64,000 nt of DNA from Sulfitobacter sp. S190 (GTDB taxonomy: Bacteria; Pseudomonadota; Alphaproteobacteria; Rhodobacterales; Rhodobacteraceae). The stretch is taken from positions 3,151,001 through 3,215,000 of the forward strand of contig NZ_CP081120.1 of the NCBI RefSeq assembly GCF_025141935.1, read 5' to 3'. The position numbers and the translations under genes are program-made. This document shows, piece after piece, positions 9,408 through 19,226 of this stretch (position 1 is its first letter; each line of letters begins with the position of its first letter). Under the pieces are notes generated by a model. It was given only the letters and a program-made list of their open reading frames with translations. It searched no databases and had not been told where the DNA came from.

Positions 9408-10592
9408 ATGTTTGCCATCTTCGACACCATCAGAAAGCCACTGCGCCTGTTGGCCATGCCCGTTGTGGCAATGGCGCTTGCCGCCTGTGATCCGGCGGCC
9501 CTTGGCGGATTGGGTGGCAACAGCGGACCGCGCATCGATGCCGCACAGCCTGTGCCCGTGGCACTGCTGGTGCCCCGCGGTGGCAGCGCTTCGGACAACC
9601 TTCTGGCCAAGAATATCGAGAACGCCGCGCGGATGGCGATGCGTGATCTTGACGGTGTCGAAATCGACCTGCGCGTTTACGGCACTGCCGGGCAGGCAAG
9701 CACCGCCGCAACCGCAGCCGCACAAGCCGTGAACGACGGGGCCAAGATCATTCTCGGGCCTGTATATGGTGCGGCCGCGAATGCCGTCGGCGTCGCTGTG
9801 GCCGACGCGGGTGTTAACGTGCTGTCGTTCTCCAACAACACGACGATCGCGGGCGGGAATGTTTTTGTCATGGGGCCGACCTTTGACAACACGGCAAACC
9901 GGCTGGTCAACTACGCCAAGCGCGCAGGAAAGGACCGCATCGTGGTCCTGCACGCCGATGACGTTGCCGGGCAGCTTGGCCGCAATGCGATCCAGCAGGC
10001 GATTGCACGCAATCGCGCGACACTCGCGGGAACGGTTGGTTACCCTCTGAGCCAGGAAGGCGTGCGCGCTGCAGTTCCGCAGGTCAAAGCCGCAATGGCA
10101 AATGGCAATGCCAATGCCCTTTTCCTCACCACCAGTTCCGCGACAGCGCTGCCGCTGTTTTCCACGCTTCTGCCCGAAGCCGGGATCAGCACGACGGCCA
10201 ATCAGTACATTGGTCTGACGCGCTGGGATATCCCTGCGCAAACGCTCTCCCTGCCCGGCGTGCAAAACGGCTGGTTCGCTTTGCCTGATCCCGGTGCGAC
10301 AAATGCCTTCCGCAGCCGCTATAACGCGGCCTACGGTGAGCAGCCGCTTGATATTGCCGGTCTGGGCTTTGACGGGATCGCAGCGGTGGGCACTTTGATC
10401 AAAACACGCAAAGGAAACGCGCTGACCACCTCCGCCCTGACGCAAGGCGCAGGGTTCAAGGGCGCCTCGGGTATTTTCCGCCTGTTGCCGGACGGCACGA
10501 ATGACCGCGGCCTTGCTGTTGCAACCATTCGCAACCAGCAGGTCGTGATCCTGGAAGGAGCGCCGCAGTCCTTCAGCGGTGCCGGGTTCTGA
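9408..10592 (+). CDS. LpoA/YraM-like lipoprotein with periplasmic-binding-protein fold
   Basis: 394 residues. An N-terminal signal ends in a lipobox LAAC with the lipidated Cys at residue 27. The rest is a type I periplasmic-binding fold (VPVALLVPRGG, ILGPVYGAAANAV, VLHADDVAGQLGR). LpoA activates PBP1a in gammaproteobacteria; alphaproteobacterial members are annotated as penicillin-binding protein activators by similarity. The position opposite rsmI-yraN matches the conserved neighbourhood. I chose ATG 9408 with GGGGAG upstream over an upstream TTG. Activity on a PBP is inference. Confidence 0.82.
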   Translation: MFAIFDTIRKPLRLLAMPVVAMALAACDPAALGGLGGNSGPRIDAAQPVPVALLVPRGGSASDNLLAKNIENAARMAMRDLDGVEIDLRVYGTAGQASTAATAAAQAVNDGAKIILGPVYGAAANAVGVAVADAGVNVLSFSNNTTIAGGNVFVMGPTFDNTANRLVNYAKRAGKDRIVVLHADDVAGQLGRNAIQQAIARNRATLAGTVGYPLSQEGVRAAVPQVKAAMANGNANALFLTTSSATALPLFSTLLPEAGISTTANQYIGLTRWDIPAQTLSLPGVQNGWFALPDPGATNAFRSRYNAAYGEQPLDIAGLGFDGIAAVGTLIKTRKGNALTTSALTQGAGFKGASGIFRLLPDGTNDRGLAVATIRNQQVVILEGAPQSFSGAGF

Positions 10593-10603
10593 GCGACCCG
10601 AAC

Positions 10604-13369
10604 GTGCCCGCCAAGACAGACACCCGATCAGGCGCAGCCCATGCGCCGCGCCTGATCGCGCCTCCCGCAGATATCTTCGACGGCGCGGCTGTAGCGGCTG
10701 CAATCTCCGCCGCCGATCCCTCGGATCGGCAAGCTTTGCGCACCGCGGCCACAGACGCGTTGCGGGCCGCCCAGAAAACGGGGCGCGAGACGATTGCCGC
10801 CGCCTTTGCCGCCGCGCCTTTTGATGCCGCGACGATGACGGTCAGCTATACCTTCCTGACAGATCAGATGGTCAAGACAACGCTGGATGTTGCGACGCGT
10901 CTGATGTTCCCTACGCCCCCCGGCGAACGGCTCAGCGTGATTGGGGTCGGCGGATACGGGCGGGGTGAAATGGCACCGTTTTCCGACGTCGATCTGCTGT
11001 TCCTGACGCCTGCCAAGATCACGCCCTGGGCCGAGCAGGTCATCGAGGCGATGCTCTATATCCTGTGGGACCTCAAGCTCAAGGTTGGCCACTCCAGCCG
11101 GACCATCCGAGACTGTGTCCGGTTGGGCAGCGAGGATTTCACGATCCAGACCGCTCTTTTGGAACACCGGTATGTCGGAGGGGACACGCGGCTGGCCATC
11201 GAGCTTGACGAGGCGCTCAAGAAAGATCTCTTTTCGGGATCGGGGCGCGAATTCATTGAAGCAAAGCTGAACGAGCGCGACTCGCGCCATCTGAAGCAGG
11301 GTCAGCGATACGTCGTGGAACCCAACGTCAAAGAGGGCAAAGGCGGGCTGCGTGACCTTCAATCCCTGTTCTGGATCGCGAAATACATTCACGGCGTGGA
11401 GCACAGCGCCGATCTGGTGCGCGAAGGCGTCTTTCGCGCAGAGGAATACGATACCTTCAACGCCGCAGAGAATTTCCTGTGGGCCGTGCGCGGGCATCTG
11501 CATCTTTTGACGCGGCGGGCCACCGAACAGCTGACCTTCGACATGCAGGTGCAGGTCGCCGAGGCGATGGGCTACGAAGACCGCGACGGGCGTCGCGCCG
11601 TCGAAGTCTTCATGCAGGCGTATTTCCGGCACGCCACTGCCGTGGGTGACATCACCCGCATTTTCCTGACCAAGCTCGAGGATATGCACGTCAAATCCGA
11701 ACCGCTTCTGGAGCGGATTTTCCGCCGCAGACCGCGCATCAAACAGGGCTACGAGGTCGTTCACAATCGTATTTCGATCAAGGACGACACCGCGTTCCTG
11801 TCCGAGCCACTGAACCTGTTGCGCCTGTTCGAGGAAGCCCTGCGCACGGGGATGCTGATCCACCCCGATGCCATGCGCACCGTCAAGGCGAACCTGCATC
11901 TGATTGATGATGATCTGCGCAACAACGCCGAGGCGCAGCGCCTGTTTCTCGATCTTCTGCTGAAGCACGGCAATCCGGAACGCGCCTTGCGGCGGATGAA
12001 CGAACTGGGCGTACTGTCAGCGTTCATTCCGGAGTTCGAGCCGATCGTCGCGATGATGCAGTTCAACATGTACCATAGCTATACCGTCGACGAGCATACG
12101 ATCCAGACCATTGCCAACCTTGCGATGATCGAGAAGTCCGAGCTGGAAGAAGAGCTGCCTGTGGCCTCCTCGATCCTGCAAAAAGGTGTAAACCGGAAGG
12201 TTCTTTATGTCGCCTTGCTGCTGCACGACATCGGCAAGGGCCGCCGCGAGGACCACTCGATCCTTGGTGCGCAAATCGCCCGCAAGGTTGCGCCGCGTTT
12301 AGGATTGAAACAGGACGAGGTCGATACCGTTGAATGGCTGGTGCGCTACCACTTGCTGATGTCGGATATGGCGCAAAAACGCGATATTGCAGACCCCCGC
12401 ACGGTGCGCGATTTCGCCAAGGCTGTGCAGACGGTCAAGCGATTGGACCTGCTGTGCGTCCTTACCGTATGCGACATTCGCGGGGTTGGTCCGAATACGT
12501 GGAACAACTGGAAAGCCGTGTTGATCCGGGCGCTTTATCGCCAGACCGAGCGGGCGCTTGAAACGGGACTGGAGGATCTCAACCGGCAGAACCGTGGCGC
12601 AGAAGCCAAGACGACACTGCGCAAGGCTTTGGCGGATTGGCCCCAAAAGGCCCTCAAAATTGAAACGGCGCGTCATTATGATCCCTATTGGCAGGGCCTG
12701 CACGTCACCGCGCATGTGACATTCGCCAACCTGCTGCGTGATATCGAACAGGGCGATATACGGATTGACCTGCATCCGGACGAAGATCGCGATGCCACGC
12801 GCGCGTGCTTTGTGATGGAAGATCACCCCGGCATCTTTACGCGCCTTACGGGTGCGCTGGCGCTGGTTGGCGCCAATGTCGTCGACGCCCGCAGCTATAC
12901 CACCAAGGACGGATACGTCACCGACGCGTTCTGGATACAAGATTCCGAGGGCAACGCCTATGAGGCAAGCAAGCTGCCACGCCTGCGCCAGATGATTGAA
13001 AAGATCCTGCGCGGCGAAGTCATCGCCCGCGAAGCGCTGAAATCCCGCGACAAGGTGAAGAAACGGGAAAAAGCGTTCCGCGTGCCGACATCGATCACCT
13101 TCGACAATGACGGGTCCGAAATCTATACCATCATCGAGGTCGATACCCGGGATCGCCCCGGCCTGCTCTATGATCTGGCGCGGGCCCTTGCGGCATCCAA
13201 CGTCTACATCGCCAATGCCGTAATCGCGACATACGGCGAGCAGGTCGTCGATACCTTCTACGTCAAGGACATGTTCGGGCTGAAGTACCACAGCGCCTCG
13301 AAACAGCGTACTTTGGAAAAGCGGTTGCGTCAGGCGATCAGCGAAGGTGTCGAACGCGCCGACGTTTGA
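10604..13369 (+). CDS. glnD: Bifunctional uridylyltransferase/uridylyl-removing enzyme GlnD
   Basis: 921 residues. Nitrogen-status sensor that adds or removes UMP on PII proteins in response to glutamine. The nucleotidyltransferase motif GGYGRGEMAPFSDVDL lies near residues 113-130, the HD hydrolase motif LLHDIGKGRREDH near 537, and two ACT domains close the protein (about 738-820 and 845-915). All expected parts are present. The start is GTG, 11 bases after the lipoprotein gene. Confidence 0.97.
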   Translation: MPAKTDTRSGAAHAPRLIAPPADIFDGAAVAAAISAADPSDRQALRTAATDALRAAQKTGRETIAAAFAAAPFDAATMTVSYTFLTDQMVKTTLDVATRLMFPTPPGERLSVIGVGGYGRGEMAPFSDVDLLFLTPAKITPWAEQVIEAMLYILWDLKLKVGHSSRTIRDCVRLGSEDFTIQTALLEHRYVGGDTRLAIELDEALKKDLFSGSGREFIEAKLNERDSRHLKQGQRYVVEPNVKEGKGGLRDLQSLFWIAKYIHGVEHSADLVREGVFRAEEYDTFNAAENFLWAVRGHLHLLTRRATEQLTFDMQVQVAEAMGYEDRDGRRAVEVFMQAYFRHATAVGDITRIFLTKLEDMHVKSEPLLERIFRRRPRIKQGYEVVHNRISIKDDTAFLSEPLNLLRLFEEALRTGMLIHPDAMRTVKANLHLIDDDLRNNAEAQRLFLDLLLKHGNPERALRRMNELGVLSAFIPEFEPIVAMMQFNMYHSYTVDEHTIQTIANLAMIEKSELEEELPVASSILQKGVNRKVLYVALLLHDIGKGRREDHSILGAQIARKVAPRLGLKQDEVDTVEWLVRYHLLMSDMAQKRDIADPRTVRDFAKAVQTVKRLDLLCVLTVCDIRGVGPNTWNNWKAVLIRALYRQTERALETGLEDLNRQNRGAEAKTTLRKALADWPQKALKIETARHYDPYWQGLHVTAHVTFANLLRDIEQGDIRIDLHPDEDRDATRACFVMEDHPGIFTRLTGALALVGANVVDARSYTTKDGYVTDAFWIQDSEGNAYEASKLPRLRQMIEKILRGEVIAREALKSRDKVKKREKAFRVPTSITFDNDGSEIYTIIEVDTRDRPGLLYDLARALAASNVYIANAVIATYGEQVVDTFYVKDMFGLKYHSASKQRTLEKRLRQAISEGVERADV

Positions 13370-13435
13370 CCCCTATGCCGCTGCGCCGTTTCGCCCTACG
13401 TTTGGCGGAACACCAGCCAAAGGCGCGTCCCCCCT

Positions 13436-14644
13436 GTGAGCCTCAGCCGTAACATCGCACTCTATCCGTGGCTCAAGTTCTGTCACAGTTTGCTGTTCTG
13501 GCAGGCGATCTGGTTTTTATATTTTCAGGACACCCTGTCAGGCGCCCAGGCCATCGCGCTCTACGCCGTCTACGATATTGCAACCACGGTGCTCGAGGTG
13601 CCTTCCGGCTACATGTCCGACAGACTGGGCCGCAGGGTTACGATCATTGCGGGGTCAATTGCGGGGCTGGTCGGTGCCGCACTTATCGGATTTGCCGATG
13701 TGTTCTGGCTCTTTGTCGTCGCACAGTGTTGTATCGGCGCATCCAGTGCCTTCATGTCCGGCACGGACAGCGCGCTTCTTTACGAATCTCTTGAGGCAGA
13801 CGGTCGCAATGCCGAGGTGGAAGCGCAGGAGTTGCGGGCGTGGCGGTTTACCTTCAGCGGCTTTGCGTTGTCGGGGATAACCGGCGGAGCGATGGCGCTT
13901 TGGGCACCCACCCTGCCGTTCTTCGCCACAACGCTGGCTTTTGTCGCCGCTACCGCCATCGCACTGCAACTGCGCGAGCCCCCAAGGTCGGCCCCCGTGT
14001 CCGAAGCGGCACGGCTGCAGACGCTCAAGCGCGCCTTGGTACATCCAGTCCTGCTGTGGTTTCTGGCACTGGCGATGCTCATGTACGGGTTCAGCCACCT
14101 GCCCTTTGTGTTTGGCCAGCCTTTCATTCTCACCGCTCTCGATCAGGTGGGGCTCGGGGCCGAGGCCCCGCTTGTCAGCGGCGCCGTCTCGAGTGCGATG
14201 ATGTTGGTGTCCGTGGCCGTATCGTTGGTAGCTGTCCGGCTGAAAGAACGCGTGGGGATCCGGACCATGCTTCTGGGAGCCTTCGCGCTACAGGTGGCAC
14301 TGGTCGGTGCATTGACCGTGACCACATCAGCGCTGGCAATCGCCGTCCTTTTGTTGCGCATGGTGCCCAACGCGCTGAGCCAGCCATTCATTCTGGCACG
14401 TATCCAACCGTTGCTGCACGGAGAAAGCCGCGCCACGTATTTGTCACTGCAATCGCTGGCGGGAAAGCTCTTGTTCGCGGCGACCCTCTTCGCGGCGGCG
14501 GGCACCGCGGCGGATGCGGGCGCCCTGCCCAGCGCGGACTTGCAACGCATACTGGGCTGGTACGCCATTGCCGGTATGATCTGCTTGCTGTTGCTCGCCA
14601 TTGGCGCGCGGCGCGTAACGCTCGACGTTCAAAAAACGGAGTGA
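13436..14644 (+). CDS. MFS family transporter
   Basis: 402 residues with about twelve hydrophobic segments. The loop between helices 2 and 3 carries GYMSDRLGRR, the classic MFS motif A, preceded by EVPSG as in drug-efflux-like members. Substrate unknown. It starts with GTG 66 bases after glnD. Its last 16 bases overlap the convergent bciA gene. Confidence 0.88.
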   Translation: MSLSRNIALYPWLKFCHSLLFWQAIWFLYFQDTLSGAQAIALYAVYDIATTVLEVPSGYMSDRLGRRVTIIAGSIAGLVGAALIGFADVFWLFVVAQCCIGASSAFMSGTDSALLYESLEADGRNAEVEAQELRAWRFTFSGFALSGITGGAMALWAPTLPFFATTLAFVAATAIALQLREPPRSAPVSEAARLQTLKRALVHPVLLWFLALAMLMYGFSHLPFVFGQPFILTALDQVGLGAEAPLVSGAVSSAMMLVSVAVSLVAVRLKERVGIRTMLLGAFALQVALVGALTVTTSALAIAVLLLRMVPNALSQPFILARIQPLLHGESRATYLSLQSLAGKLLFAATLFAAAGTAADAGALPSADLQRILGWYAIAGMICLLLLAIGARRVTLDVQKTE

Positions 14645-15594
14645 TCGCCCCGCGCGTCGCTGTGCCCACTTTCGATCAGGCGTCGGTAGTGGTCAACGAG
14701 CGTATCTGCACCGAATTCGGGAGTGGCGTCTGCATCGTAGCGACCGGCCTCGGCGTCCCAGACAAGCATGGATTCCGAAGCATAGTAGCGTCCGATCCGC
14801 GCAAGCGCCGCCTTGTTCGCGGCAACGCGGCTGAACGGCGCCGCCAGAGACAAGGCGCCCCCCACAACGTCGAATAACCGAAGCGATACCTGTCGAAATG
14901 CGGGGGTTTTACCCAATAGATCAAACAGAGCCTCAGCCTGCGCGCGGGGGGTCAACGCCGGCCCCGGCCCGCCCACGGGCAGAACGCGGTTGTGCATGTC
15001 GGGATCAACAACGCACCGCGCGATAAAAGCACCAAGATCCCGGTCGCTGATCGGTTTGCAGGCTGTCAAAGTGCCGTTCCCGAACAACAGGTACGGCTTG
15101 CCCGCACGCACGCGGTCAATCTGTCCGGAAAGGCTTTTGAAAAAGGCGGTGGGCCGCACGATGACATATGTCATTCCCGACGCAATCAATGCGGCCTCGA
15201 AGGCCAGCTTGGCATGCTGAAAGGCCAGCTGCGGCTTTTGCACACAGATGGCGGAAAGCAGGACAAAACGGTCGATACCCGCCGCTTGAGCCGCTTCAAG
15301 CACCGACGTCTGCGCGGCATGATCTATGGCCCAGGCATCTGTCGGCGTTCCGCTGCGCGACGCCAGACAGGACACCACACAATCGAATGCCTCGCCACGG
15401 ATCCCGTCCGCCGCGATGCTGGTAGTCTGTGTGACATCGGCCTCGCGCATTATTGCGCCATCGATATTCAATCGCCGCCCCTTGCGCACCAAGCACACAA
15501 CATCATGACCCGCGGCAACCAACGCCCGTGTTGTCGCGCGGCCCGCGGTGCCCGTCGCGCCAATCATCAATATACGCTGACCACTGTCGTTCAT
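14629..15594 (-). CDS. bciA: Divinyl (bacterio)chlorophyllide a 8-vinyl-reductase, BciA-like
   Basis: 321 residues, atypical short-chain dehydrogenase fold with the NAD(P) motif GATGTAGRAT at residues 13-22. FVLLSAICVQKP, RPTAFFKSLSGQ, FGNGTLTACKPISD, LPVGGPGPALTP and the C-terminal GRYYASESMLVWD are as I know them from BciA and plant DVR, which reduce the 8-vinyl group of chlorophyll precursors. If right, the organism makes or once made bacteriochlorophyll. In Rhodobacter, bciA lies outside the main photosynthesis cluster, as here. No other bch gene is in the window. A diverged NmrA-like reductase is the alternative. Confidence 0.85.
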   Translation of the reverse strand: MNDSGQRILMIGATGTAGRATTRALVAAGHDVVCLVRKGRRLNIDGAIMREADVTQTTSIAADGIRGEAFDCVVSCLASRSGTPTDAWAIDHAAQTSVLEAAQAAGIDRFVLLSAICVQKPQLAFQHAKLAFEAALIASGMTYVIVRPTAFFKSLSGQIDRVRAGKPYLLFGNGTLTACKPISDRDLGAFIARCVVDPDMHNRVLPVGGPGPALTPRAQAEALFDLLGKTPAFRQVSLRLFDVVGGALSLAAPFSRVAANKAALARIGRYYASESMLVWDAEAGRYDADATPEFGADTLVDHYRRLIESGHSDARGDHSVF

Positions 15595-15720
15595 GTCCGC
15601 ACAGTGCGCTCAAGCACGATCGCCACACAAGCCCGAAACAGACGCGCTTTGGCAAAAGGCAATTGCGCGGTGACCGTGCAATCGCTAGGCCCAAGTCAGC
15701 GCATCACCAAAGGTTGCTTC

Positions 15721-17265
15721 ATGAAACCCATCCGCCTCATGTCCGGCTTTTTCACCGTCGGTGTCTGGACGCTGCTGAGCCGTGTTCTGGGGTTTGTGCG
15801 CGAGGTGATGATCCTGTCGCTGATCGGTCCGGGCCCCTTGATGGATGCCTTTGTGGCGGCTTTCCGGCTGCCCAACATGTTCCGCCGTTTCTTCGCCGAA
15901 GGGGCGTTCAACGCAGCCTTTGTGCCGATGTTCGCCAAGCGGCTCGAAGGAGACGAAGGTGCTGCGCGTTTTGCCCGCGACGCTTTCAACGGATTGGGAT
16001 TGGTCGTTCTGGTCCTTACGGCACTCGGCATGATTTTCATGCCGGGGCTGGTCTGGGCCACCGCAGAAGGGTTTGCCGGGGACGCGCGGTTCGATCTTAC
16101 CGTCGGTTTCGGGCGCATCGTCTTTCCCTATATTCTGTTTATGTCTCTGGCCGCCCTGTTCTCTGGCATTTTGAACGCAACCGGTCGTTTTGCCGTGGCC
16201 GCTGCGGCACCTGTGCTGCTCAACATCTTTGTTATCGGGGCCCTGACCATTGGTGCGCTCAGCGGCGGCGCAGTCATCAATTGGCTGATTTGGGCGATCC
16301 CTCTGGCTGGCGTCGCGCAATTGGCGTTGACCTGGTACGCCGCAGCGCAGGCTGGGTTCAAGCTGGTCCCCGGCAGACCCCGCTGGACCCCCGAAATGCG
16401 CGATATGGTCCGCATTGCCCTGCCCGCAGCACTGGCGTCCGGGGTGATGCAAATCAATCTCGTCGTAGGCCAGCTTGTGGCCTCTCAATACGACAATGCC
16501 GTCAGCTGGCTTTTTGCGGCGGACCGGCTCTATCAGCTGCCGCTCGGTGTCGTCGGGATCGCCGTGGGCATCGTTCTGCTGCCCGATCTGTCGCGCCGTC
16601 TGCGCGCCGGTGACGACGCCGGCGCGCGCACCGCTTTGAGCCGCGCAGCAGAAGTGTCGCTGTCACTTACCATTCCATCGGCCATTGCGCTCATCGTCAT
16701 CCCCCTGACGCTGGTCAGCGTTCTGTTCGAGCGGGGCGCATCGACGGTCGACGACAGCGCCGCCATTGCCACTGCCGTGACCATTTACGGTCTCGGCCTG
16801 CCTGCCTTTGTCCTTCAGAAAATCCTGCAACCGCTGTATTTCGCGCGTGAGGACACCAAGCGGCCATTCTATTTCGCGGTGGTTGCCATGGTCGTAAATG
16901 CCGCGCTGGCCGTGGGGCTCGCCCCTGTTGTGGGGTGGCTGGCCCCCGCTATTGCAGCGACGGTGGCGGGCTGGGCGATGGTGGCACTTCTGGCCCTTGG
17001 TGCGCGGCGCTACGGTGATGCAGCAAAATTCGATGACCGCTTCCACAAGCGGATTTGGCGCATTGTTGGCGCGTCTCTGATCATGGGTGCGGCGCTGTGG
17101 TTCGTGAATTTGCAGCTGACAGACCTGCTGGCGCTCGCGTGGTGGCGTGGTCTAGGCCTGCTGTTGCTGCTTTCGGTCGGGGCAGCGGTCTATTTCGGTG
17201 CCGGACAGGCCATGGGCGCGTTCCGTCTCGCCGATTTCCGCAAAGCGGTCAGGCGCGGCGGCTGA
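15721..17265 (+). CDS. murJ: Lipid II flippase MurJ
   Basis: 514 residues, around fourteen membrane helices. It moves lipid II across the inner membrane for peptidoglycan synthesis. The N-terminal signature GFVREVMILSLIGPG followed by DAFVAAFRLPNMFRRFFAEGAFNAAFVPMF is that of MviN/MurJ. An open frame runs much further upstream, but the family start is the ATG at 15721 (MKPIRLMSGFFTVG). Divergent from bciA with 126 bases between; ends 3 bases from the convergent rhomboid gene. Confidence 0.97.
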   Translation: MKPIRLMSGFFTVGVWTLLSRVLGFVREVMILSLIGPGPLMDAFVAAFRLPNMFRRFFAEGAFNAAFVPMFAKRLEGDEGAARFARDAFNGLGLVVLVLTALGMIFMPGLVWATAEGFAGDARFDLTVGFGRIVFPYILFMSLAALFSGILNATGRFAVAAAAPVLLNIFVIGALTIGALSGGAVINWLIWAIPLAGVAQLALTWYAAAQAGFKLVPGRPRWTPEMRDMVRIALPAALASGVMQINLVVGQLVASQYDNAVSWLFAADRLYQLPLGVVGIAVGIVLLPDLSRRLRAGDDAGARTALSRAAEVSLSLTIPSAIALIVIPLTLVSVLFERGASTVDDSAAIATAVTIYGLGLPAFVLQKILQPLYFAREDTKRPFYFAVVAMVVNAALAVGLAPVVGWLAPAIAATVAGWAMVALLALGARRYGDAAKFDDRFHKRIWRIVGASLIMGAALWFVNLQLTDLLALAWWRGLGLLLLLSVGAAVYFGAGQAMGAFRLADFRKAVRRGG

Positions 17266-17268
17266 TCC

Positions 17269-17958
17269 TTAACCGCGCTGGCGCAACCGCGCCACGATGC
17301 GCCGCCATTCGCCCGGCGCTAGCAAAAAGCACATCGCGAAGCCACCGAAAAAACCGGCCAGATCAGCAACCCAGCCGTTGCCGATGGAGGCAAACAGGCT
17401 CCAGATCAGTTGCAGCCCCATAAGCATCGCGATCAGCGAAAACGCTCTGAGCTGCTGCTCACCGGCCGCGCCGAGCGTGCGCCACATCACATAGCTATAG
17501 GCGCCAATCAATCCATAGGCATTCGGATAGGCCCCCGCCAGCCAGACCGGATCATTCAACAAGAGCGCGTAGAAAAATGCGCCGATGACGCCGGACAGCA
17601 GCCATACCGCAAGCATCACCGCCTGCCCCATCACCTCGGCAACCATCTTGCCCAGCGCAAGTGTCAACACGATCGCGAAAATCGAATGCGAAAAGCTCAG
17701 ATGGATGAAAGGATAGGTCACGAACCGTAGAAGGTGATCAACGCTCCACCGGCCCGTATCCCACATCGCATCGAAGATTTCGCCCGAGAACCCGAAATCA
17801 CGCACAAGACCCAAGCGCCACCCGATCGCGCCGGGACCGCCAATGATGCCGGCCTCTGCGAAGCTCAGACCGGCTTCCACGCCGATCATCGCAACGCACA
17901 GCAGAACCACTGCACCGGGCAGTTTGTTGATCGGAGATTCGAATGATGGATCGGACAT
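17269..17958 (-). CDS. Rhomboid-family membrane protein, probably catalytically inactive
   Basis: 229 residues with about six membrane helices. YPFIHLSFSHS and NAYGLIGAYSY align with the rhomboid core. In active rhomboids GxSG carries the nucleophile and a helix-6 AHxxG the general base. Here the corresponding segment reads GAYP (residues 142-145), so Tyr144 replaces Ser, and the later segment reads AGFFGGF (201-207), so the His is missing. The oxyanion Asn after the SH pair also seems absent. I infer a pseudoprotease that may bind or escort membrane proteins. Start at 17958 fits the family; an upstream open frame is not used. Confidence 0.78.
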   Translation of the reverse strand: MSDPSFESPINKLPGAVVLLCVAMIGVEAGLSFAEAGIIGGPGAIGWRLGLVRDFGFSGEIFDAMWDTGRWSVDHLLRFVTYPFIHLSFSHSIFAIVLTLALGKMVAEVMGQAVMLAVWLLSGVIGAFFYALLLNDPVWLAGAYPNAYGLIGAYSYVMWRTLGAAGEQQLRAFSLIAMLMGLQLIWSLFASIGNGWVADLAGFFGGFAMCFLLAPGEWRRIVARLRQRG

Positions 17959-18049
17959 GGTGTGTTCTCTTGCGGGGTTGCTTGACGGGTGGCTGAGCCA
18001 TGGGTAAGCCCAACCCACACGCAATGCCAGCCCCAACCGGAGCCCCGCC

Positions 18050-19069
18050 ATGACCGAGACCCATTTCACACCCCGTGTTTTCTCCGGCATCCAGCCGTCG
18101 GGGGGGCTGACGCTGGGCAACTATCTCGGTGCGATAAAACGGTTTGTTGACATGCAGAACCAAGGCGACTTCGAGACCGTCTATTGCATGGTCGACCTGC
18201 ACGCGATCACCGTCTGGCAGGACCCGGCCAAACTGCGTCACAATACCCGTGAACTTGCGGCAGGCTTCATTGCGTCGGGGATCAGTCCGGAAAAATCGAT
18301 ACTGATCAACCAGTCAGCTGTCCCTGAGCACGCGCAACTTGGTTGGATTTTCAACTGTGTGGCGCGCATGGGCTGGATGGGCCGCATGACACAGTGGAAG
18401 GACAAGGCGGGCAAGAACGCCGAAGCGGCCTCTCTTGGCTTGTTTGGCTATCCCGCCTTGATGGCGGCCGACATCCTTGTCTATCACGCCACTCACGTGC
18501 CCGTCGGCGAGGACCAGAAACAGCATCTGGAACTTACCCGCGATATCGCCGCGAAGTTCAATCATGATTACGGCGTCGATTTCTTCCCGCTGACCGAACC
18601 GGTGATCGAAGGGGCCGCGACCCGCGTGATGTCCCTGCGCGACGGCTCCAAGAAAATGTCCAAATCCGATCCGTCGGATGCCAGCCGGATCAACATGACC
18701 GATGATGCCGACACGATTGCCAAGAAGATCCGCAAAGCGAAGACCGATCCGGACGCCCTGCCGTCTGAACTCGGCGGCCTGACAGACCGGCCCGAAGCCC
18801 GCAATCTGGTGAATATCTATGCGGCCCTGAACGGACAAAGCGTCGAAGAAGCCCTGCGCGATGTCGGTGGTCAGCAGTTCGGCACTTTCAAACCCGCGCT
18901 TGCGGAACTGGCTGTGTCGAAACTGGCGCCGATCTCTACTGAAATGGGGCGGCTGATGGACGACACGGCCGAGATCGACCGACTGCTCGCACGCGGCGCG
19001 GAACAAGCCCGCGAGATCACCGCTCCGATCCTGAAAAAGACCTACGAAATTGTAGGCATGGTCGGTTAG
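18050..19069 (+). CDS. trpS: Tryptophanyl-tRNA synthetase
   Basis: 339 residues, class I synthetase. The HIGH-equivalent is [12 protein letters not shown] at about residues 16-27 and the second signature is [10 protein letters not shown]. The size and the DLHAIT and [13 protein letters not shown] stretches fit bacterial TrpS. It is divergent from the rhomboid gene with 91 bases between, and a strong terminator follows. Confidence 0.98.
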   Translation: MTETHFTPRVFSGIQPSGGLTLGNYLGAIKRFVDMQNQGDFETVYCMVDLHAITVWQDPAKLRHNTRELAAGFIASGISPEKSILINQSAVPEHAQLGWIFNCVARMGWMGRMTQWKDKAGKNAEAASLGLFGYPALMAADILVYHATHVPVGEDQKQHLELTRDIAAKFNHDYGVDFFPLTEPVIEGAATRVMSLRDGSKKMSKSDPSDASRINMTDDADTIAKKIRKAKTDPDALPSELGGLTDRPEARNLVNIYAALNGQSVEEALRDVGGQQFGTFKPALAELAVSKLAPISTEMGRLMDDTAEIDRLLARGAEQAREITAPILKKTYEIVGMVG

Positions 19070-19097
19070 AACTGCCCGCCGCCGCAGTTTTCTTGAG

Positions 19098-19122
19098 GGC
19101 CACCCGCTTCGGGTGGCCTTTT
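19098..19122 (+). terminator. Rho-independent terminator of trpS
   Basis: GGCCACCCG (19098-19106) and CGGGTGGCC (19110-19118) form a perfect 9-bp stem with a 3-base loop, followed by TTTT. It lies 29 bases after the trpS stop. Confidence 0.9.
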
Positions 19123-19226
19123 GCATTGCGCGTTCCTGCACATGACCCGTTCGCACATGCGCCTGCAAACCGGCCCGCAGATTTGCCATATTGGCAGCTG
19201 AGCGATTAAACGCAGGAGCATCCGTA

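Noticed and set aside
9117..10703. Minus-strand open frame of 528 codons opposite the LpoA-like gene
   Set aside because: It is the antisense shadow of a GC-rich gene with a clear lipoprotein signature; the translation has no family motif.
15595..15720. PpsR-type TGT-N12-ACA site before bciA
   Set aside because: I searched the gap for it because PpsR controls many bch genes; no pair with the right spacing is present.
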